18,216 bases of DNA from Rickettsia typhi. Its GTDB lineage: Bacteria > Pseudomonadota > Alphaproteobacteria > Rickettsiales > UBA1997. How positions within the stretch are numbered: the stretch's first letter is position 1; each line of letters opens with the position of its first letter. Made by a program: the position numbers and the translations under genes. Location: assembly GCA_945888585.1 (NCBI GenBank), contig CAMDAI010000005.1, forward strand, positions 1 through 18,216, in the 5' to 3' direction. The notes under the pieces are model-generated. The model had not been told where the DNA came from, searched no databases, and worked only from the letters and a program-made list of their open reading frames with translations. Below are positions 7,471-15,954 of this stretch, piece after piece.

Positions 7471-8598
7471 ATGAAAAAAACCGTATTTTCTGGAATCCAA
7501 TCCTCAGGAAACCTTCATTTAGGAAATTATCTAGGCTCAATTGCTAACTGGATTTCCATGCAAGATGAATATAAATGCATTTTTGGTATTATGGATTTGC
7601 ATTCAATTACAGTTCCACAAGATCCAAAAGAATTACAAAAAAATATTTTAGATTGTGCCATTATTTATTTAGCCTGCGGACTAGATCCAAAAAAATCAAT
7701 AATTTTTCAACAAAGCACAGTTAAAGAACATGCCGAATTAGCCTGGATTTTAGGCACTTTGACGCCTATGGGATGGCTGAATAGAATGACGCAGTTTAAA
7801 GATAAATCTGGTCACAAAACCGGTTATCCAACTAATATATCGTTCTATGAAGATTTGATAAAAAAACTTAAGGAGAAAGCTGGTTCAATAACAACAAAAG
7901 AATATGGCAACAAGATAGCAGAATATGAAGGATTAATTTCTATTCAGAAAGAGCGTTTACAGGAATACACTAACCTCGGTCTTTATGCCTATCCAGTTTT
8001 GATGGCTGCTGATATATTACTTTATAAAGCTGATGCGGTGCCAGTTGGTGAAGATCAAAAACAGCATTTGGAGCTAACCCGTGATATTGCTGGAGCTTTT
8101 AATCGTAGATATAAAAATGAATTTTTCAAATTGCCACAACCTCTGATTTTAGGCAATTGTACTCGTGTTATGTCACTTTTAGATGGAACAAAAAAAATGA
8201 GTAAATCTGATGAAAGTGAATTATCTCGAATTAATTTATCTGATGATGCTGATGTGGTTAGAAAAAAAATTAAAAAATGCAAAACTGACTCAATGCCAGG
8301 AATTTCCTATAATGAAGCTAGGCCAGAAATTTATAATTTGCTTAATATTTTTTCAGGTGTAACTGGCAGAAAAGCCGAAGAAATAGCTGTTGAATATCAA
8401 AATTCCGGTTTTGGCAAATTTAAAGAAGATTTAGCTGAAGCTATTATCTCTAAGCTTTCTCCTATTCAAAATAATATTAAAGCTCTGCAAAGCGATATTT
8501 CTTATGTTAAAAAAATCTTGCAAGATGGCGAAAATAAAGCTAGAGTCGCCGCCTCTTCTAACTTGGCAGAAGTTAAAAAAATTGTGGGTTTGAGTTAA
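7471..8598 (+). CDS. trpS: Tryptophanyl-tRNA synthetase with an internal insertion
   Basis: TrpRS charges tRNA-Trp using ATP (class I synthetase, cytoplasm). The HIGH-type signature HLGN is at residues 16-19 and KMSKS at 242-246. GWLNRMTQFKDKS, PVLMAADILLY and PVGEDQKQHLELTRDIA are all conserved. The length is 375 residues against about 330-340 for the family. The excess lies between MTQFKDKS (ending at 113) and LGLYAYPV (from 169): 55 residues here, where I recall about 8-14 in other bacteria. The extra piece is charged and probably helical. The ATG at 7471 gives a standard N-terminus (KKTVFSGIQSSGNLHLGNY), although no clear Shine-Dalgarno precedes it. The stop at 8596-8598 directly abuts the nadA ATG, so the two are likely cotranscribed and translationally coupled. 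Confidence 0.97.
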   Translation: MKKTVFSGIQSSGNLHLGNYLGSIANWISMQDEYKCIFGIMDLHSITVPQDPKELQKNILDCAIIYLACGLDPKKSIIFQQSTVKEHAELAWILGTLTPMGWLNRMTQFKDKSGHKTGYPTNISFYEDLIKKLKEKAGSITTKEYGNKIAEYEGLISIQKERLQEYTNLGLYAYPVLMAADILLYKADAVPVGEDQKQHLELTRDIAGAFNRRYKNEFFKLPQPLILGNCTRVMSLLDGTKKMSKSDESELSRINLSDDADVVRKKIKKCKTDSMPGISYNEARPEIYNLLNIFSGVTGRKAEEIAVEYQNSGFGKFKEDLAEAIISKLSPIQNNIKALQSDISYVKKILQDGENKARVAASSNLAEVKKIVGLS

Positions 8599-9525
8599 AT
8601 GGATTTTGAAACAGAAATAAAAAAACTTAAAAAGGAAATGAATGCAGTTATCTTGGCGCATTATTACCAAGATGAAGAAATTCAAGATATCGCTGATTTT
8701 GTTGGTGATTCATTAGATTTATCCAGAAAAGCTGCCGCAACTGATGCTGATGTTATAGTTTTTTGTGGTGTTAAATTTATGGCAGAAGTGGCTAAAATTT
8801 TAAACCCAACTAAAAAAGTTATTATTCCTGATTTAAAAGCTGGATGCAGTTTGGAAGATTCTTGCCAGCCAATTCCTTTCAAAAAATTTAAAGACCAACA
8901 TCTGGATCATTTAGTTTTAACCTACATCAATTGTAGTGCTGAAATTAAAGCCTTATCTGATATTATCGTTACTTCTTCCAATGCTAAAAAAATTATTGAA
9001 CAAATTCCGACAAATCAAAAAATTATTTTTGCTCCTGATCAGCATTTAGGTCGTTATTTAAGTAAAGAAACAGGTAGAGAAATGGTGCTTTGGCCAGGAA
9101 GTTGTATGGTTCATGAACAATTTAGTGAAAAAGAATTAGTAAAATTAATTGCTAATCATCCAGAAGCTAAAGTAATTGCTCATCCAGAATGTCCAGAAAG
9201 CTTGCTTAATTATTCTCATCATATTGGTTCAACCTCATCACTTCTAAAATTTGCTACTGAAAATCAAGGTGGAGAATTTATTGTTTTAACTGAGCCGCAT
9301 ATAATTCATCAAATGCAGCGCTCAAATCCTAGCGGAAAATTTTACCAATGTTCATTTGTTGATAAAGCTGGTTGTACCTTGTGCAATAATTGCCCGTATA
9401 TGCAATTAAACACTATGGAAAAACTTTATAATGTGATGAAAAATGGTAATAATGAAATCATTTTAGATAAGGATTTGGCAACAAAAGCCAGAAAATCCTT
9501 GGTTAGAATGTTAGAAATGTCTTAA
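8599..9525 (+). CDS. nadA: Quinolinate synthase A
   Basis: NadA condenses iminoaspartate with dihydroxyacetone phosphate to quinolinate, a committed step of de novo NAD synthesis, using a [4Fe-4S] cluster. The protein has 308 residues, the usual size of the short form. The three expected cluster cysteines are C83 (LKAGCSLED), C169 ([11 protein letters not shown]) and C265, the last one within a CTLCNNC motif (C259, C262, C265). [19 protein letters not shown] at the N-terminus and FCGVKFMAE are also diagnostic. It begins on the base after the trpS stop. nadB and nadC are not in the window. The gene argues against the NAD-auxotrophic state of Rickettsia. Its stop codon overlaps that of the convergent gene at 9522-9896. 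Confidence 0.97.
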   Translation: MDFETEIKKLKKEMNAVILAHYYQDEEIQDIADFVGDSLDLSRKAAATDADVIVFCGVKFMAEVAKILNPTKKVIIPDLKAGCSLEDSCQPIPFKKFKDQHLDHLVLTYINCSAEIKALSDIIVTSSNAKKIIEQIPTNQKIIFAPDQHLGRYLSKETGREMVLWPGSCMVHEQFSEKELVKLIANHPEAKVIAHPECPESLLNYSHHIGSTSSLLKFATENQGGEFIVLTEPHIIHQMQRSNPSGKFYQCSFVDKAGCTLCNNCPYMQLNTMEKLYNVMKNGNNEIILDKDLATKARKSLVRMLEMS

Positions 9526-9896
9526 ATAACAATTTTCTGATAAACTTCTTTATCCATTTCTTCAATTAAAACCGAAAATCCAGTTTCAGAATTTAACCCA
9601 TTAGATTTTTTATATTCGGATAAATTCGGCGAAACTTTATCTAAAACTTTTTTAGATAAATTATAACGAATTTCTTTGCTTCTTCCTGATAAAATTTTGA
9701 TGGTGATGTGAAAAAAATCAGAATTATTTTTATTATCTGCAATTAGATAATTGCCATAACTAATAGCCCTTCCCTTACAAGCTTCGATATGAAAATTTCC
9801 CTCAGTATTTTGTAGAGTTTGGTGAATTTGTAAAATTAAATCTTTTACAAACTCACCAGTAAAATTATCCGAATGTTCAACTATGATGTGAGGCAT
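9522..9896 (-). CDS. CHMI-family tautomerase-like protein (5-carboxymethyl-2-hydroxymuconate isomerase family)
   Basis: The 124-residue product resembles HpaF/HpcD, 5-carboxymethyl-2-hydroxymuconate delta-isomerase (126 residues in E. coli), a tautomerase-superfamily enzyme of homoprotocatechuate breakdown that uses its N-terminal proline after Met removal. Here the start is [11 protein letters not shown], and the central segments [12 protein letters not shown] and the following KE-R helix line up with FVHMTLKIGAGRS in HpcD as I remember it. No other aromatic-degradation gene is nearby, so the true substrate is unknown. The start codon overlaps the pccB stop by one base (TAATG), indicating translational coupling with pccB. 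The stop overlaps the nadA stop by three bases in convergent orientation. Family assignment is fairly secure; the pathway role is not. Confidence 0.8.
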   Translation of the reverse strand: MPHIIVEHSDNFTGEFVKDLILQIHQTLQNTEGNFHIEACKGRAISYGNYLIADNKNNSDFFHITIKILSGRSKEIRYNLSKKVLDKVSPNLSEYKKSNGLNSETGFSVLIEEMDKEVYQKIVI

Positions 9897-11431
9897 TATA
9901 GTGGCAAATTATCATGTTTTTTCCAAGGTTTTTGGACTTGTTTATTTCTCAAAGTTTGCAAGGCGCGACAAATTCTTTTTCTGGTGTTATGAGGTCTGAT
10001 AATTTCATCAATAAAGCCACGAGATGCTGCTACAAAAGGTGAGGCAAATTTTTCTCTATATTCAGCAATTCTTTTATCTTTAGCTTCTTTATTGCCAATA
10101 TCGTCACGAAAGACAATTTCTACCGCACCTTCAGGACCCATAACTGCAATTTCAGCATTAGCCCAAGCGTAATTTACATCGCCTTTTAAATGCTTAGAAT
10201 TCATCACAATATAAGCGCCACCGTAAGCCTTTCTGGTGATAACTGTTAGTTTTGGAACTGTGCTTTCAGCATAAGCATAAAGTAATTTAGCGCCATGACG
10301 AATAATGCCGTTATGTTCTTGATCGGTTCCGGGCAAAAATCCAGGAACATCCACGAAAGTAATAAGTGGAATATTAAATGAATCGCAGAATCTAATAAAA
10401 CGTGCCGCTTTAGCACTAGCTTCAATATTTAAACATCCAGCTAAATTCATAGGTTGGTTAGCAACAATTCCAACGGTTTCCCCTTCTAAACGACCAAATC
10501 CAGTGATAATATTGCTGGCATAATTTGGCTGAATTTCAAAAAAGTCACCTTCATCTAGAATTTTTTCTACCAATTCACTCATGTCATAAGGTTGATTGGT
10601 ATTTTCTGGAACTAAAGTATCGAGTGACATATCAACTCGGTCAGCCATATCTTCAGTTGGAATTTTAGGTAGTGCGGCCTTGTTAGAAAGTGGTAGGAAA
10701 TTAATCAATCTTCTGGTTTGAAGAAGGGCTTCAATATCACTTTTAAAAGTTAAATGAGCTACACCAGATTTGGTTGCATGAACTTTAGCGCCACCCAATT
10801 CTTCCTGAGTTACATTTTCATGAGTAACCGTTTTTACTACATCTGGTCCGGTTACAAACATATAGGAACTATTTTCCACCATGATTACAAAATCAGTGAG
10901 CGCTGGTGAATATACTGATCCACCGGCACATGGCCCCATAATTAAGGAAATTTGTGGAACAACGCCTGATGCATCGACATTTCTTTGAAAGATTTCACCA
11001 AATCCACCAAGAGAATCCACCCCTTCTTGAATTCTTGCTCCGCCTGAATCATTGATACCGATAATTGGGGCGCCAACTTGCACGGCCTTATCCATAATCT
11101 GACAAATTTTCTTAGCATGAGCCTCACCAAGCGAGCCTCCCATTACGGTAAAATCTTGGCTATAAATAAAAACTAATCGACCGTTAATAGTTCCTTGTCC
11201 TGTAACCACACCGTCTCCAGCATGTTTTTTGGCATCCATGCCAAAATCAGTGCAGCGATGTTCAACATATAGATTATATTCTTCAAAAGAATCAGGATCG
11301 AGTAGTACCTCAACTCTTTCTCTGGCGGTTAATTTGCCTTTGGAATGCTGAATATCAATTCGCTTCTGACCACCGCCTAATCTAGCTTCTTCTCTTTTGG
11401 CCATCAATTTTTCTATATTAGATAATGACAT
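9896..11431 (-). CDS. pccB: Propionyl-CoA carboxylase beta chain (carboxyltransferase)
   Basis: PccB transfers the carboxyl group from carboxybiotin to propionyl-CoA, making methylmalonyl-CoA. The 511-residue length is typical. The N-half has the start segment [48 protein letters not shown] and [17 protein letters not shown]. The C-half has the [20 protein letters not shown] and [15 protein letters not shown] motifs of the crotonase-like carboxyltransferase fold. The partner biotin-carboxylase chain pccA is not adjacent. Instead the gene is followed, with a one-base overlap, by a CHMI-like protein. A related acyl-CoA carboxylase specificity cannot be excluded from sequence alone, but the similarity is to PccB. 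There are 82 bases to murB upstream, without a clear promoter or ribosome binding site. Confidence 0.95.
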   Translation of the reverse strand: MSLSNIEKLMAKREEARLGGGQKRIDIQHSKGKLTARERVEVLLDPDSFEEYNLYVEHRCTDFGMDAKKHAGDGVVTGQGTINGRLVFIYSQDFTVMGGSLGEAHAKKICQIMDKAVQVGAPIIGINDSGGARIQEGVDSLGGFGEIFQRNVDASGVVPQISLIMGPCAGGSVYSPALTDFVIMVENSSYMFVTGPDVVKTVTHENVTQEELGGAKVHATKSGVAHLTFKSDIEALLQTRRLINFLPLSNKAALPKIPTEDMADRVDMSLDTLVPENTNQPYDMSELVEKILDEGDFFEIQPNYASNIITGFGRLEGETVGIVANQPMNLAGCLNIEASAKAARFIRFCDSFNIPLITFVDVPGFLPGTDQEHNGIIRHGAKLLYAYAESTVPKLTVITRKAYGGAYIVMNSKHLKGDVNYAWANAEIAVMGPEGAVEIVFRDDIGNKEAKDKRIAEYREKFASPFVAASRGFIDEIIRPHNTRKRICRALQTLRNKQVQKPWKKHDNLPL

Positions 11432-11513
11432 AGTTTCATTGTTAGTTTTTATTAAAATCTAAATTCAGGGGCGCAATTGTTATTGTTTTTTTTATTTAAG
11501 ACAAGAATTTTAA

Positions 11514-12404
11514 CTAATCCTTTCCAATTCTTTTAATTTCCCATTCTAAAGTAATACCGGTTTTTTCTCTAACTGCATCAATTACTTTATTTCCCAAATT
11601 AATTAAATCAGTAGCTTTGGCATTGTTTGTATTAATCATAAAATTGCAGTGTTTTTCTGACATTTGAGCATCATTTACCCTTAAACCTCGACAACCTGCC
11701 TTATCAATTAACTCCCAAGCCTTTTGTCCTTCCGGATTTTTAAAAGTGCTTCCTCCGGTTTTGCTTCGAATTGGTTGAGATTCTTCTCGTTTTTTATTAA
11801 ATTCAGCAATTTTTTTGCCAATTTCTTCAGAATTGCTGGAAAAACTTTTAAAAACTCCCTGAATGAAAATTAAATTTTTAGGAAGCTGGTGCCCACGATA
11901 TTTAAACCCAAAATCTTCATTTTTAAATTCAATTAAGTTGCCGTCAAAATCAATTGCTTTAGCTAAAACCAACATTTTTGAAATATCTCCATCGTAACAT
12001 CCGGCATTCATATTTATGGCTCCCCCAATTGTCCCGGGAATTCCAGTTAAAAATTCCAATCCGCCCAAACCATTCATTTTAGAATAAAGTGCAGCATTAG
12101 AACATAAAGTTCCGGCGCCAATAGTAACAATATTTTTATCATGAGTTATTTTAGCAAAATTACCACCAAGCTTAATTACTATGTCAGGAATTCCGCCATC
12201 TTTTATTATAACATTTGAGCAGGCACCAAGAATTGTAATATTTAGATCAGAATCTTTATTTTTTAGAAAATTAATTAAATCTTCCGAATCTTCCGGGCGA
12301 AATAAAATTTCTGCTGGGCCGCCAACTCTAAACCAACTGGTTTTGGATAAATCAGCATTGAGGCGATATGATCCTCTAACTTTAGGAAGATTTTTTGCGG
12401 ACAT
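11514..12404 (-). CDS. murB: UDP-N-acetylenolpyruvoylglucosamine reductase
   Basis: MurB reduces UDP-GlcNAc-enolpyruvate to UDP-MurNAc with NADPH and FAD, the second committed step of peptidoglycan precursor synthesis. At 296 residues it is of the shorter type II class. Visible features are SWFRVGGPAEILF and ILGACSNVIIKDGG of the FAD domain, GIPGTIGGAINMNAGCY, the catalytic serine S219 within KTGGSTFKNPEG, DKAGCRGLRVNDAQMSEKHCNF, and the C-terminal LEWEIKRIG, where E289 probably corresponds to the conserved glutamate. It is divergent from gpmI and upstream of pccB. murC and ddl, which often flank murB in this group, are absent. Its presence implies that a cell wall is made. Confidence 0.97.
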   Translation of the reverse strand: MSAKNLPKVRGSYRLNADLSKTSWFRVGGPAEILFRPEDSEDLINFLKNKDSDLNITILGACSNVIIKDGGIPDIVIKLGGNFAKITHDKNIVTIGAGTLCSNAALYSKMNGLGGLEFLTGIPGTIGGAINMNAGCYDGDISKMLVLAKAIDFDGNLIEFKNEDFGFKYRGHQLPKNLIFIQGVFKSFSSNSEEIGKKIAEFNKKREESQPIRSKTGGSTFKNPEGQKAWELIDKAGCRGLRVNDAQMSEKHCNFMINTNNAKATDLINLGNKVIDAVREKTGITLEWEIKRIGKD

Positions 12405-12486
12405 AATTAATCTTTCTTGAAAATTTGTTTAGTTTAACCTAGGCTTGCAGCTAGGAAAATCAAATCACCGATATTTATTCATCCTA

Positions 12487-14031
12487 ATGATTAACAATAA
12501 AAAAAACAATTCAAAAAAACCGATATTGCTGTGTATTCTAGACGGTTGGGGAATTGGTGACAATTCTTCTCCAAATAATGCTATTGCTAGGGCAAAAACT
12601 CCTAATTATGATCAGATATTAGCTAGCTACCCCCACTGCAAACTTGAAACTTCTGGACTTGAAGTAGGTTTGCCTGAAGGACAAATTGGCAATTCTGAAG
12701 TTGGTCATACTTGCATTGGTTCTGGTCGGGTAATTTTTCAGGATTTACCTAGAATTAATATGTCAATTAATGATGGAAGTCTTGCTAAAAATCCAAATTT
12801 ACAAAATTTAATTGCGGAATGTAAAATTTCTGGAGGAGCTTGTCATTTGATTGGATTGCTTTCTGATGGCGGTGTACATTCCCATCAGGATCATATTATT
12901 GCTTTGGCAAAGATAGTTGCCGGAAATGGTGTGGAAGTGAAATTGCACGTTTTTTTAGATGGAAGAGATGTGGCGCAAAAAAGCGCCATTACTTATCTTG
13001 AACATTTTATTAATGAAACCAAAAATTTTCCGCAAATATCTATTGCCTCAATTGGCGGAAGATACTATGCCATGGATCGTGATAAAAATTGGAATCGGGT
13101 TAAGCTAGCTTATGACGCTATTGTGAGCGCTTCTGGCCCTAAAGATAATGATCCTATTTCAGTAGTAAAAAAATCTTATGAGAAAAACATTACTGATGAA
13201 TTTATTATTCCGAATGTAATTGGAAATTATACTGGAATCAAAGATGGTGATGCTTTGTTGGTTGCTAATTTTAGAGCCGATCGTATACGACAAATTTCAA
13301 CTGCACTTCTCGACTCAGAATTTAATGAGTTTGAAGCTAAAAAAATTAATTTTTCTTCGCAGGTTAGTGCAACTGAATATTCAGCTAATCTTAACCAGTT
13401 TTTTGTGGTTCTATTTCCAACTATTGATATTAAAAATTCTTTAGGTGAGATTCTAGAAAATCATAACTTGACTCAGCTTAGAATTGCTGAAACCGAAAAA
13501 TATGCCCATGTAACCTTCTTTTTTTCTGGAGGTAGAGAAGAGGAATTTAGAGGTGAAAATCGTATTTTAATAAAATCCCCTTCAGTTGCTACTTATGATT
13601 TACAACCGGAAATGTCATCAAAAGAAGTTGGAAAAAATTTGATTGAGGCAATAAATTCAGATGCTTATGATTTTATTGTGGTTAACTATGCTAATGCTGA
13701 TATGGTTGGACATAGTGGAATTTTTTCTGCTGCCGTTGCTGCGGTAGAAGCAATAGACTTACAATTGGGTATACTTCATGATGCAATTTTAAAGCAAGAT
13801 GGAATTATGTTAATTACGGCAGATCATGGTAATATTGAAGATATGGTTGATCATCATCATAACCCCCATACAGCTCACACCACTAATCCGGTGCCGTTTA
13901 TCTTAATTGGTAACAATGTAGCAAATATTAAGTTAAGTGATGGAAAACTATCTGACATTGCTCCAACAATTTTAAGTTTAATTAACCTCTCTAAACCCGG
14001 CGAAATGACTGGAAAAAACCTAATCTTATAA
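12487..14031 (+). CDS. gpmI: 2,3-bisphosphoglycerate-independent phosphoglycerate mutase
   Basis: GpmI interconverts 3- and 2-phosphoglycerate using two Mn ions and a phosphoserine intermediate. Starting at the ATG at 12487 it has 514 residues, the same as E. coli. Motifs include LLCILDGWGIG, GQIGNSEVGH with catalytic S70, DGGVHSH, FLDGRDV, GGRYYAMDRD, RADRIRQ and the metal-binding TADHGNIEDM. The frame is open upstream to a TTG at 12445, which would add 14 residues; I prefer the ATG because the enzyme core (KKPILLCILDGW) begins soon after it. Neither start has a convincing Shine-Dalgarno. The stop overlaps the lepB start by one base (TAATG), making a gpmI-lepB-rnc operon likely. Confidence 0.96.
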   Translation: MINNKKNNSKKPILLCILDGWGIGDNSSPNNAIARAKTPNYDQILASYPHCKLETSGLEVGLPEGQIGNSEVGHTCIGSGRVIFQDLPRINMSINDGSLAKNPNLQNLIAECKISGGACHLIGLLSDGGVHSHQDHIIALAKIVAGNGVEVKLHVFLDGRDVAQKSAITYLEHFINETKNFPQISIASIGGRYYAMDRDKNWNRVKLAYDAIVSASGPKDNDPISVVKKSYEKNITDEFIIPNVIGNYTGIKDGDALLVANFRADRIRQISTALLDSEFNEFEAKKINFSSQVSATEYSANLNQFFVVLFPTIDIKNSLGEILENHNLTQLRIAETEKYAHVTFFFSGGREEEFRGENRILIKSPSVATYDLQPEMSSKEVGKNLIEAINSDAYDFIVVNYANADMVGHSGIFSAAVAAVEAIDLQLGILHDAILKQDGIMLITADHGNIEDMVDHHHNPHTAHTTNPVPFILIGNNVANIKLSDGKLSDIAPTILSLINLSKPGEMTGKNLIL

Positions 14032-14810
14032 TGAAAAGAATCCCTATATTTTTTAAAGTAAAAAATAAAAAAAATAATTCAGTTACCGCCAAATCAGAAA
14101 AAAAAGAAGATTTCAAAAGTTTTCTAAAAACTCTTATTTTAGCTTTAATTTGTGCTGGATTTGTCAGGTCATTTTTTTATGAGCCATTTCACATTCCTTC
14201 TAGTTCAATGAAGCCTAATTTACTTATTGGAGATTATATTTTTGTTTCCAAATATTCTTACGGATATAGCAAATATTCTTTCCCTTTTTCTTTTAATTTA
14301 TTCGAAGGCAGAATTGGCAAGAAAGATCGCCCAAAAAGAGGTGATGTTTTTGTGTTTCGTCTTCCATCAAATCCTTCAATTAATTATATTAAAAGAGTTA
14401 TCGGTTTACCTGGAGATGAAGTTCAGGTAATTAATGGACAAATTTTTATTAATAGTGAAAAGATAGAAAAAAACTATTATGGAAATTTTGTTGAAAATAC
14501 TACAGAGATTGCTGAATTTGAAGAAACTTTTACCGATGGAAAAAAAATAATCGTACTTGATCAGTTTCCCAATATTCCTCAAGACAATACAGGCATTTAT
14601 AAAGTTCCAGAAGGTAGTTATTTTGCTATGGGAGATAATCGAGATAATTCCGAAGATAGTAGATTTTTAACTAAAGTCGGTTTTATTCCTGAAGAAAATT
14701 TAGTTGGAAAAGCTACTATTATATTTTTTTCAATTGATGGAGATGCTTGGAAAATTTGGAACTGGCCTAAAAATTTAAGAATAAATAGAATTTTTAAAAA
14801 AATTGAATAA
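14031..14810 (+). CDS. lepB: Signal peptidase I
   Basis: LepB is the membrane-anchored serine protease that cleaves signal peptides from secreted proteins. The 259-residue protein has a lysine-rich cytoplasmic start, one membrane span at about residues 32-50, then the catalytic-serine box IPSSSMKPNL (S59) and the general-base lysine K121 in YIKRVIGLPGDE. The MGDNRDNSEDSR box near the C-terminus completes the family signature. It overlaps gpmI at its start and rnc at its end by one base each. The lepB-rnc order is common in alphaproteobacteria. It would process, among others, the predicted signal peptide of the VirB6 protein in this window. Confidence 0.97.
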   Translation: MKRIPIFFKVKNKKNNSVTAKSEKKEDFKSFLKTLILALICAGFVRSFFYEPFHIPSSSMKPNLLIGDYIFVSKYSYGYSKYSFPFSFNLFEGRIGKKDRPKRGDVFVFRLPSNPSINYIKRVIGLPGDEVQVINGQIFINSEKIEKNYYGNFVENTTEIAEFEETFTDGKKIIVLDQFPNIPQDNTGIYKVPEGSYFAMGDNRDNSEDSRFLTKVGFIPEENLVGKATIIFFSIDGDAWKIWNWPKNLRINRIFKKIE

Positions 14811-15454
14811 TGGCAATTGATTATCATTTTAAAAACTCCTCTTTGTTAGAGGAGGCGTTAACTCATCCTAGTCTTTCTAAAAACAATCCTCTTAATTATC
14901 AAAGATTAGAATTTTTAGGAGATGCAATTCTGGCAATGATTATGGCTGAATTATTGTTAAAAAAACATCAAACAGAAAATGAAGGAGAGCTTTCTAAAAG
15001 ACAGGCTTATTTAGTTTCTGGTGAGGTAATTTCTCAAATTGCCAGAAAAATTGGAATTAGTGAAATCATTAAGATTTCCGTAAGTGAGGAATCGGCTGGC
15101 GGTAGAAATAATAAAAGAAATTTAGAAAATGCCATGGAAGCTGTGATAGCCGCCATTTATCTTGATTCTAATTTGGAAGAATGTCGTGAGTTTGTGCTTA
15201 AACATTGGCAAGATTTTATTGATCAGGATATTGCTCCGCCAAAAGATCCGATAACCTCCCTACAAGAAATCACTCAGGCTAAAACTAAAACGCTTCCTGT
15301 TTATGAAACCAATAAAACTGGTGGTGATGAACATAAACCAGTTTTTACCTCAATGGTGGAAATTGATGGTAATAAATTTTCTGCTGAAGGATTTTCCAAA
15401 AAGGAAGCGCAAAAAAATGCTGCAATTAAAGCTTTGGCAGCAATTAATAATTAG
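14810..15454 (+). CDS. rnc: Ribonuclease III
   Basis: RNase III cleaves double-stranded RNA, including rRNA precursors. The 214-residue protein has the RNase III domain (about 1-140; RLEFLGDAIL with E34 and D38, LENAMEAVIAAIYLD with E110) and a C-terminal dsRNA-binding domain (about 145-214; DPITSLQEITQ ... GFSKKEAQKNAA). By ungapped alignment, the position of E. coli Asp114, one of four metal-binding acids, is Asn107 here. I recall a similar ENATEAL segment in Rickettsia RNase III, so this may be a lineage trait, not a defect. The start overlaps the lepB stop (TAATG). era does not follow; a convergent Hpt gene ends 3 bases after the rnc stop. Confidence 0.96.
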   Translation: MAIDYHFKNSSLLEEALTHPSLSKNNPLNYQRLEFLGDAILAMIMAELLLKKHQTENEGELSKRQAYLVSGEVISQIARKIGISEIIKISVSEESAGGRNNKRNLENAMEAVIAAIYLDSNLEECREFVLKHWQDFIDQDIAPPKDPITSLQEITQAKTKTLPVYETNKTGGDEHKPVFTSMVEIDGNKFSAEGFSKKEAQKNAAIKALAAINN

Positions 15455-15457
15455 CTA

Positions 15458-15790
15458 TTATGCGATTTGTTTATTAATAAAATCAGTTACTAAATCAAAT
15501 TCTGTTTGTATTTTTTTAAGTAAAGCGGCTTTTTCTTCAAAAAGACCTTTAGGGTGATATTGAGCCAGTTCTAAAGTTTTTGATAAATCAAAAGCTCCAA
15601 TTGATGCTGAAGCCCCCTTAAAAGAATGAGCTGCTAAATGCCAATTAGTATCATTCTTATCAGCTATTGCTTTTTCCATTTTTTCTAAATTATTGCGAGA
15701 GCTTTCTAAAAAAATTAAAAATAATTCTTTTTCAAATTCAATGTCGCTTCCAGTTACCTGTCTTAAAAATTCCATATCAAGTTTTTCCAT
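15458..15790 (-). CDS. Stand-alone Hpt domain phosphotransfer protein
   Basis: The 110-residue product is a single histidine phosphotransfer domain, a helical bundle that relays phosphate between response-regulator receiver domains. The phosphorylation motif is LAAHSFKGASASIGA with H55, matching the HxxKG pattern and its following small residues. The remainder is amphipathic helices with no membrane span or kinase domain. No kinase or regulator gene is in the window, so its partners are unknown; in alphaproteobacteria such proteins serve phosphorelays. It could share a transcript with the YihY gene 164 bases upstream, though a TATATT-type -10 box close to its ATG could also serve it. It ends tail-to-tail with rnc, leaving a 3-base gap and no terminator. 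Confidence 0.88.
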   Translation of the reverse strand: MEKLDMEFLRQVTGSDIEFEKELFLIFLESSRNNLEKMEKAIADKNDTNWHLAAHSFKGASASIGAFDLSKTLELAQYHPKGLFEEKAALLKKIQTEFDLVTDFINKQIA

Positions 15791-15832
15791 AATAATATAA
15801 ATACCTTGGTGTTTTGTGTTTTTATTTTGTTG

Positions 15833-15857
15833 CTAGATTAAACTAGGTTTGATTTAG
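15833..15857 (+). other. Imperfect inverted repeat upstream of the Hpt gene
   Basis: CTAGATTAAAC (15833-15843) and GTTTGATTTAG (15847-15857) flank TAG. As plus-strand RNA this is an 11-bp stem with two G-U pairs. As minus-strand RNA the same two positions are A-C mismatches, so the structure is favoured on the plus strand, antisense to the Hpt leader. As DNA it is a near-palindrome (9 of 11) about 45 bases upstream of the Hpt start and could be an operator. No T-run follows on either strand. Confidence 0.35.
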
Positions 15858-15954
15858 AAAATAAATGACTTTTCTTGAAAAAAATATCTTTTGTGTCTAT
15901 TTCTTCAGAAACTAAGAAATTAAAGAGAGGAATGAAGAAAAAAGATAATAAAAT

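Noticed and set aside
7810..7974. Rickettsia-type palindromic element inserted in trpS
   Set aside because: The inserted DNA shows no terminal inverted repeat or long hairpin by eye, apart from the trivial ACCGGT palindrome near its start; only the in-frame insertion itself is supported.
12438..12455. CCTAG ... CTAGG inverted repeat between murB and gpmI
   Set aside because: Only a 5-bp stem with an 8-base loop; too short to call an operator or terminator.
12445..12486. TTG-started 14-residue N-terminal extension of gpmI
   Set aside because: The peptide has no similarity to the family N-terminus, TTG is weak here without a ribosome binding site, and the ATG at 12487 gives the normal 514-residue length.
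15899..15920. ATTTCTT ... AAGAAAT hairpin between the Hpt and YihY genes as a terminator
   Set aside because: The stem is seven mostly A-T pairs and no T-run follows on either strand, so it does not meet the pattern of an intrinsic terminator.
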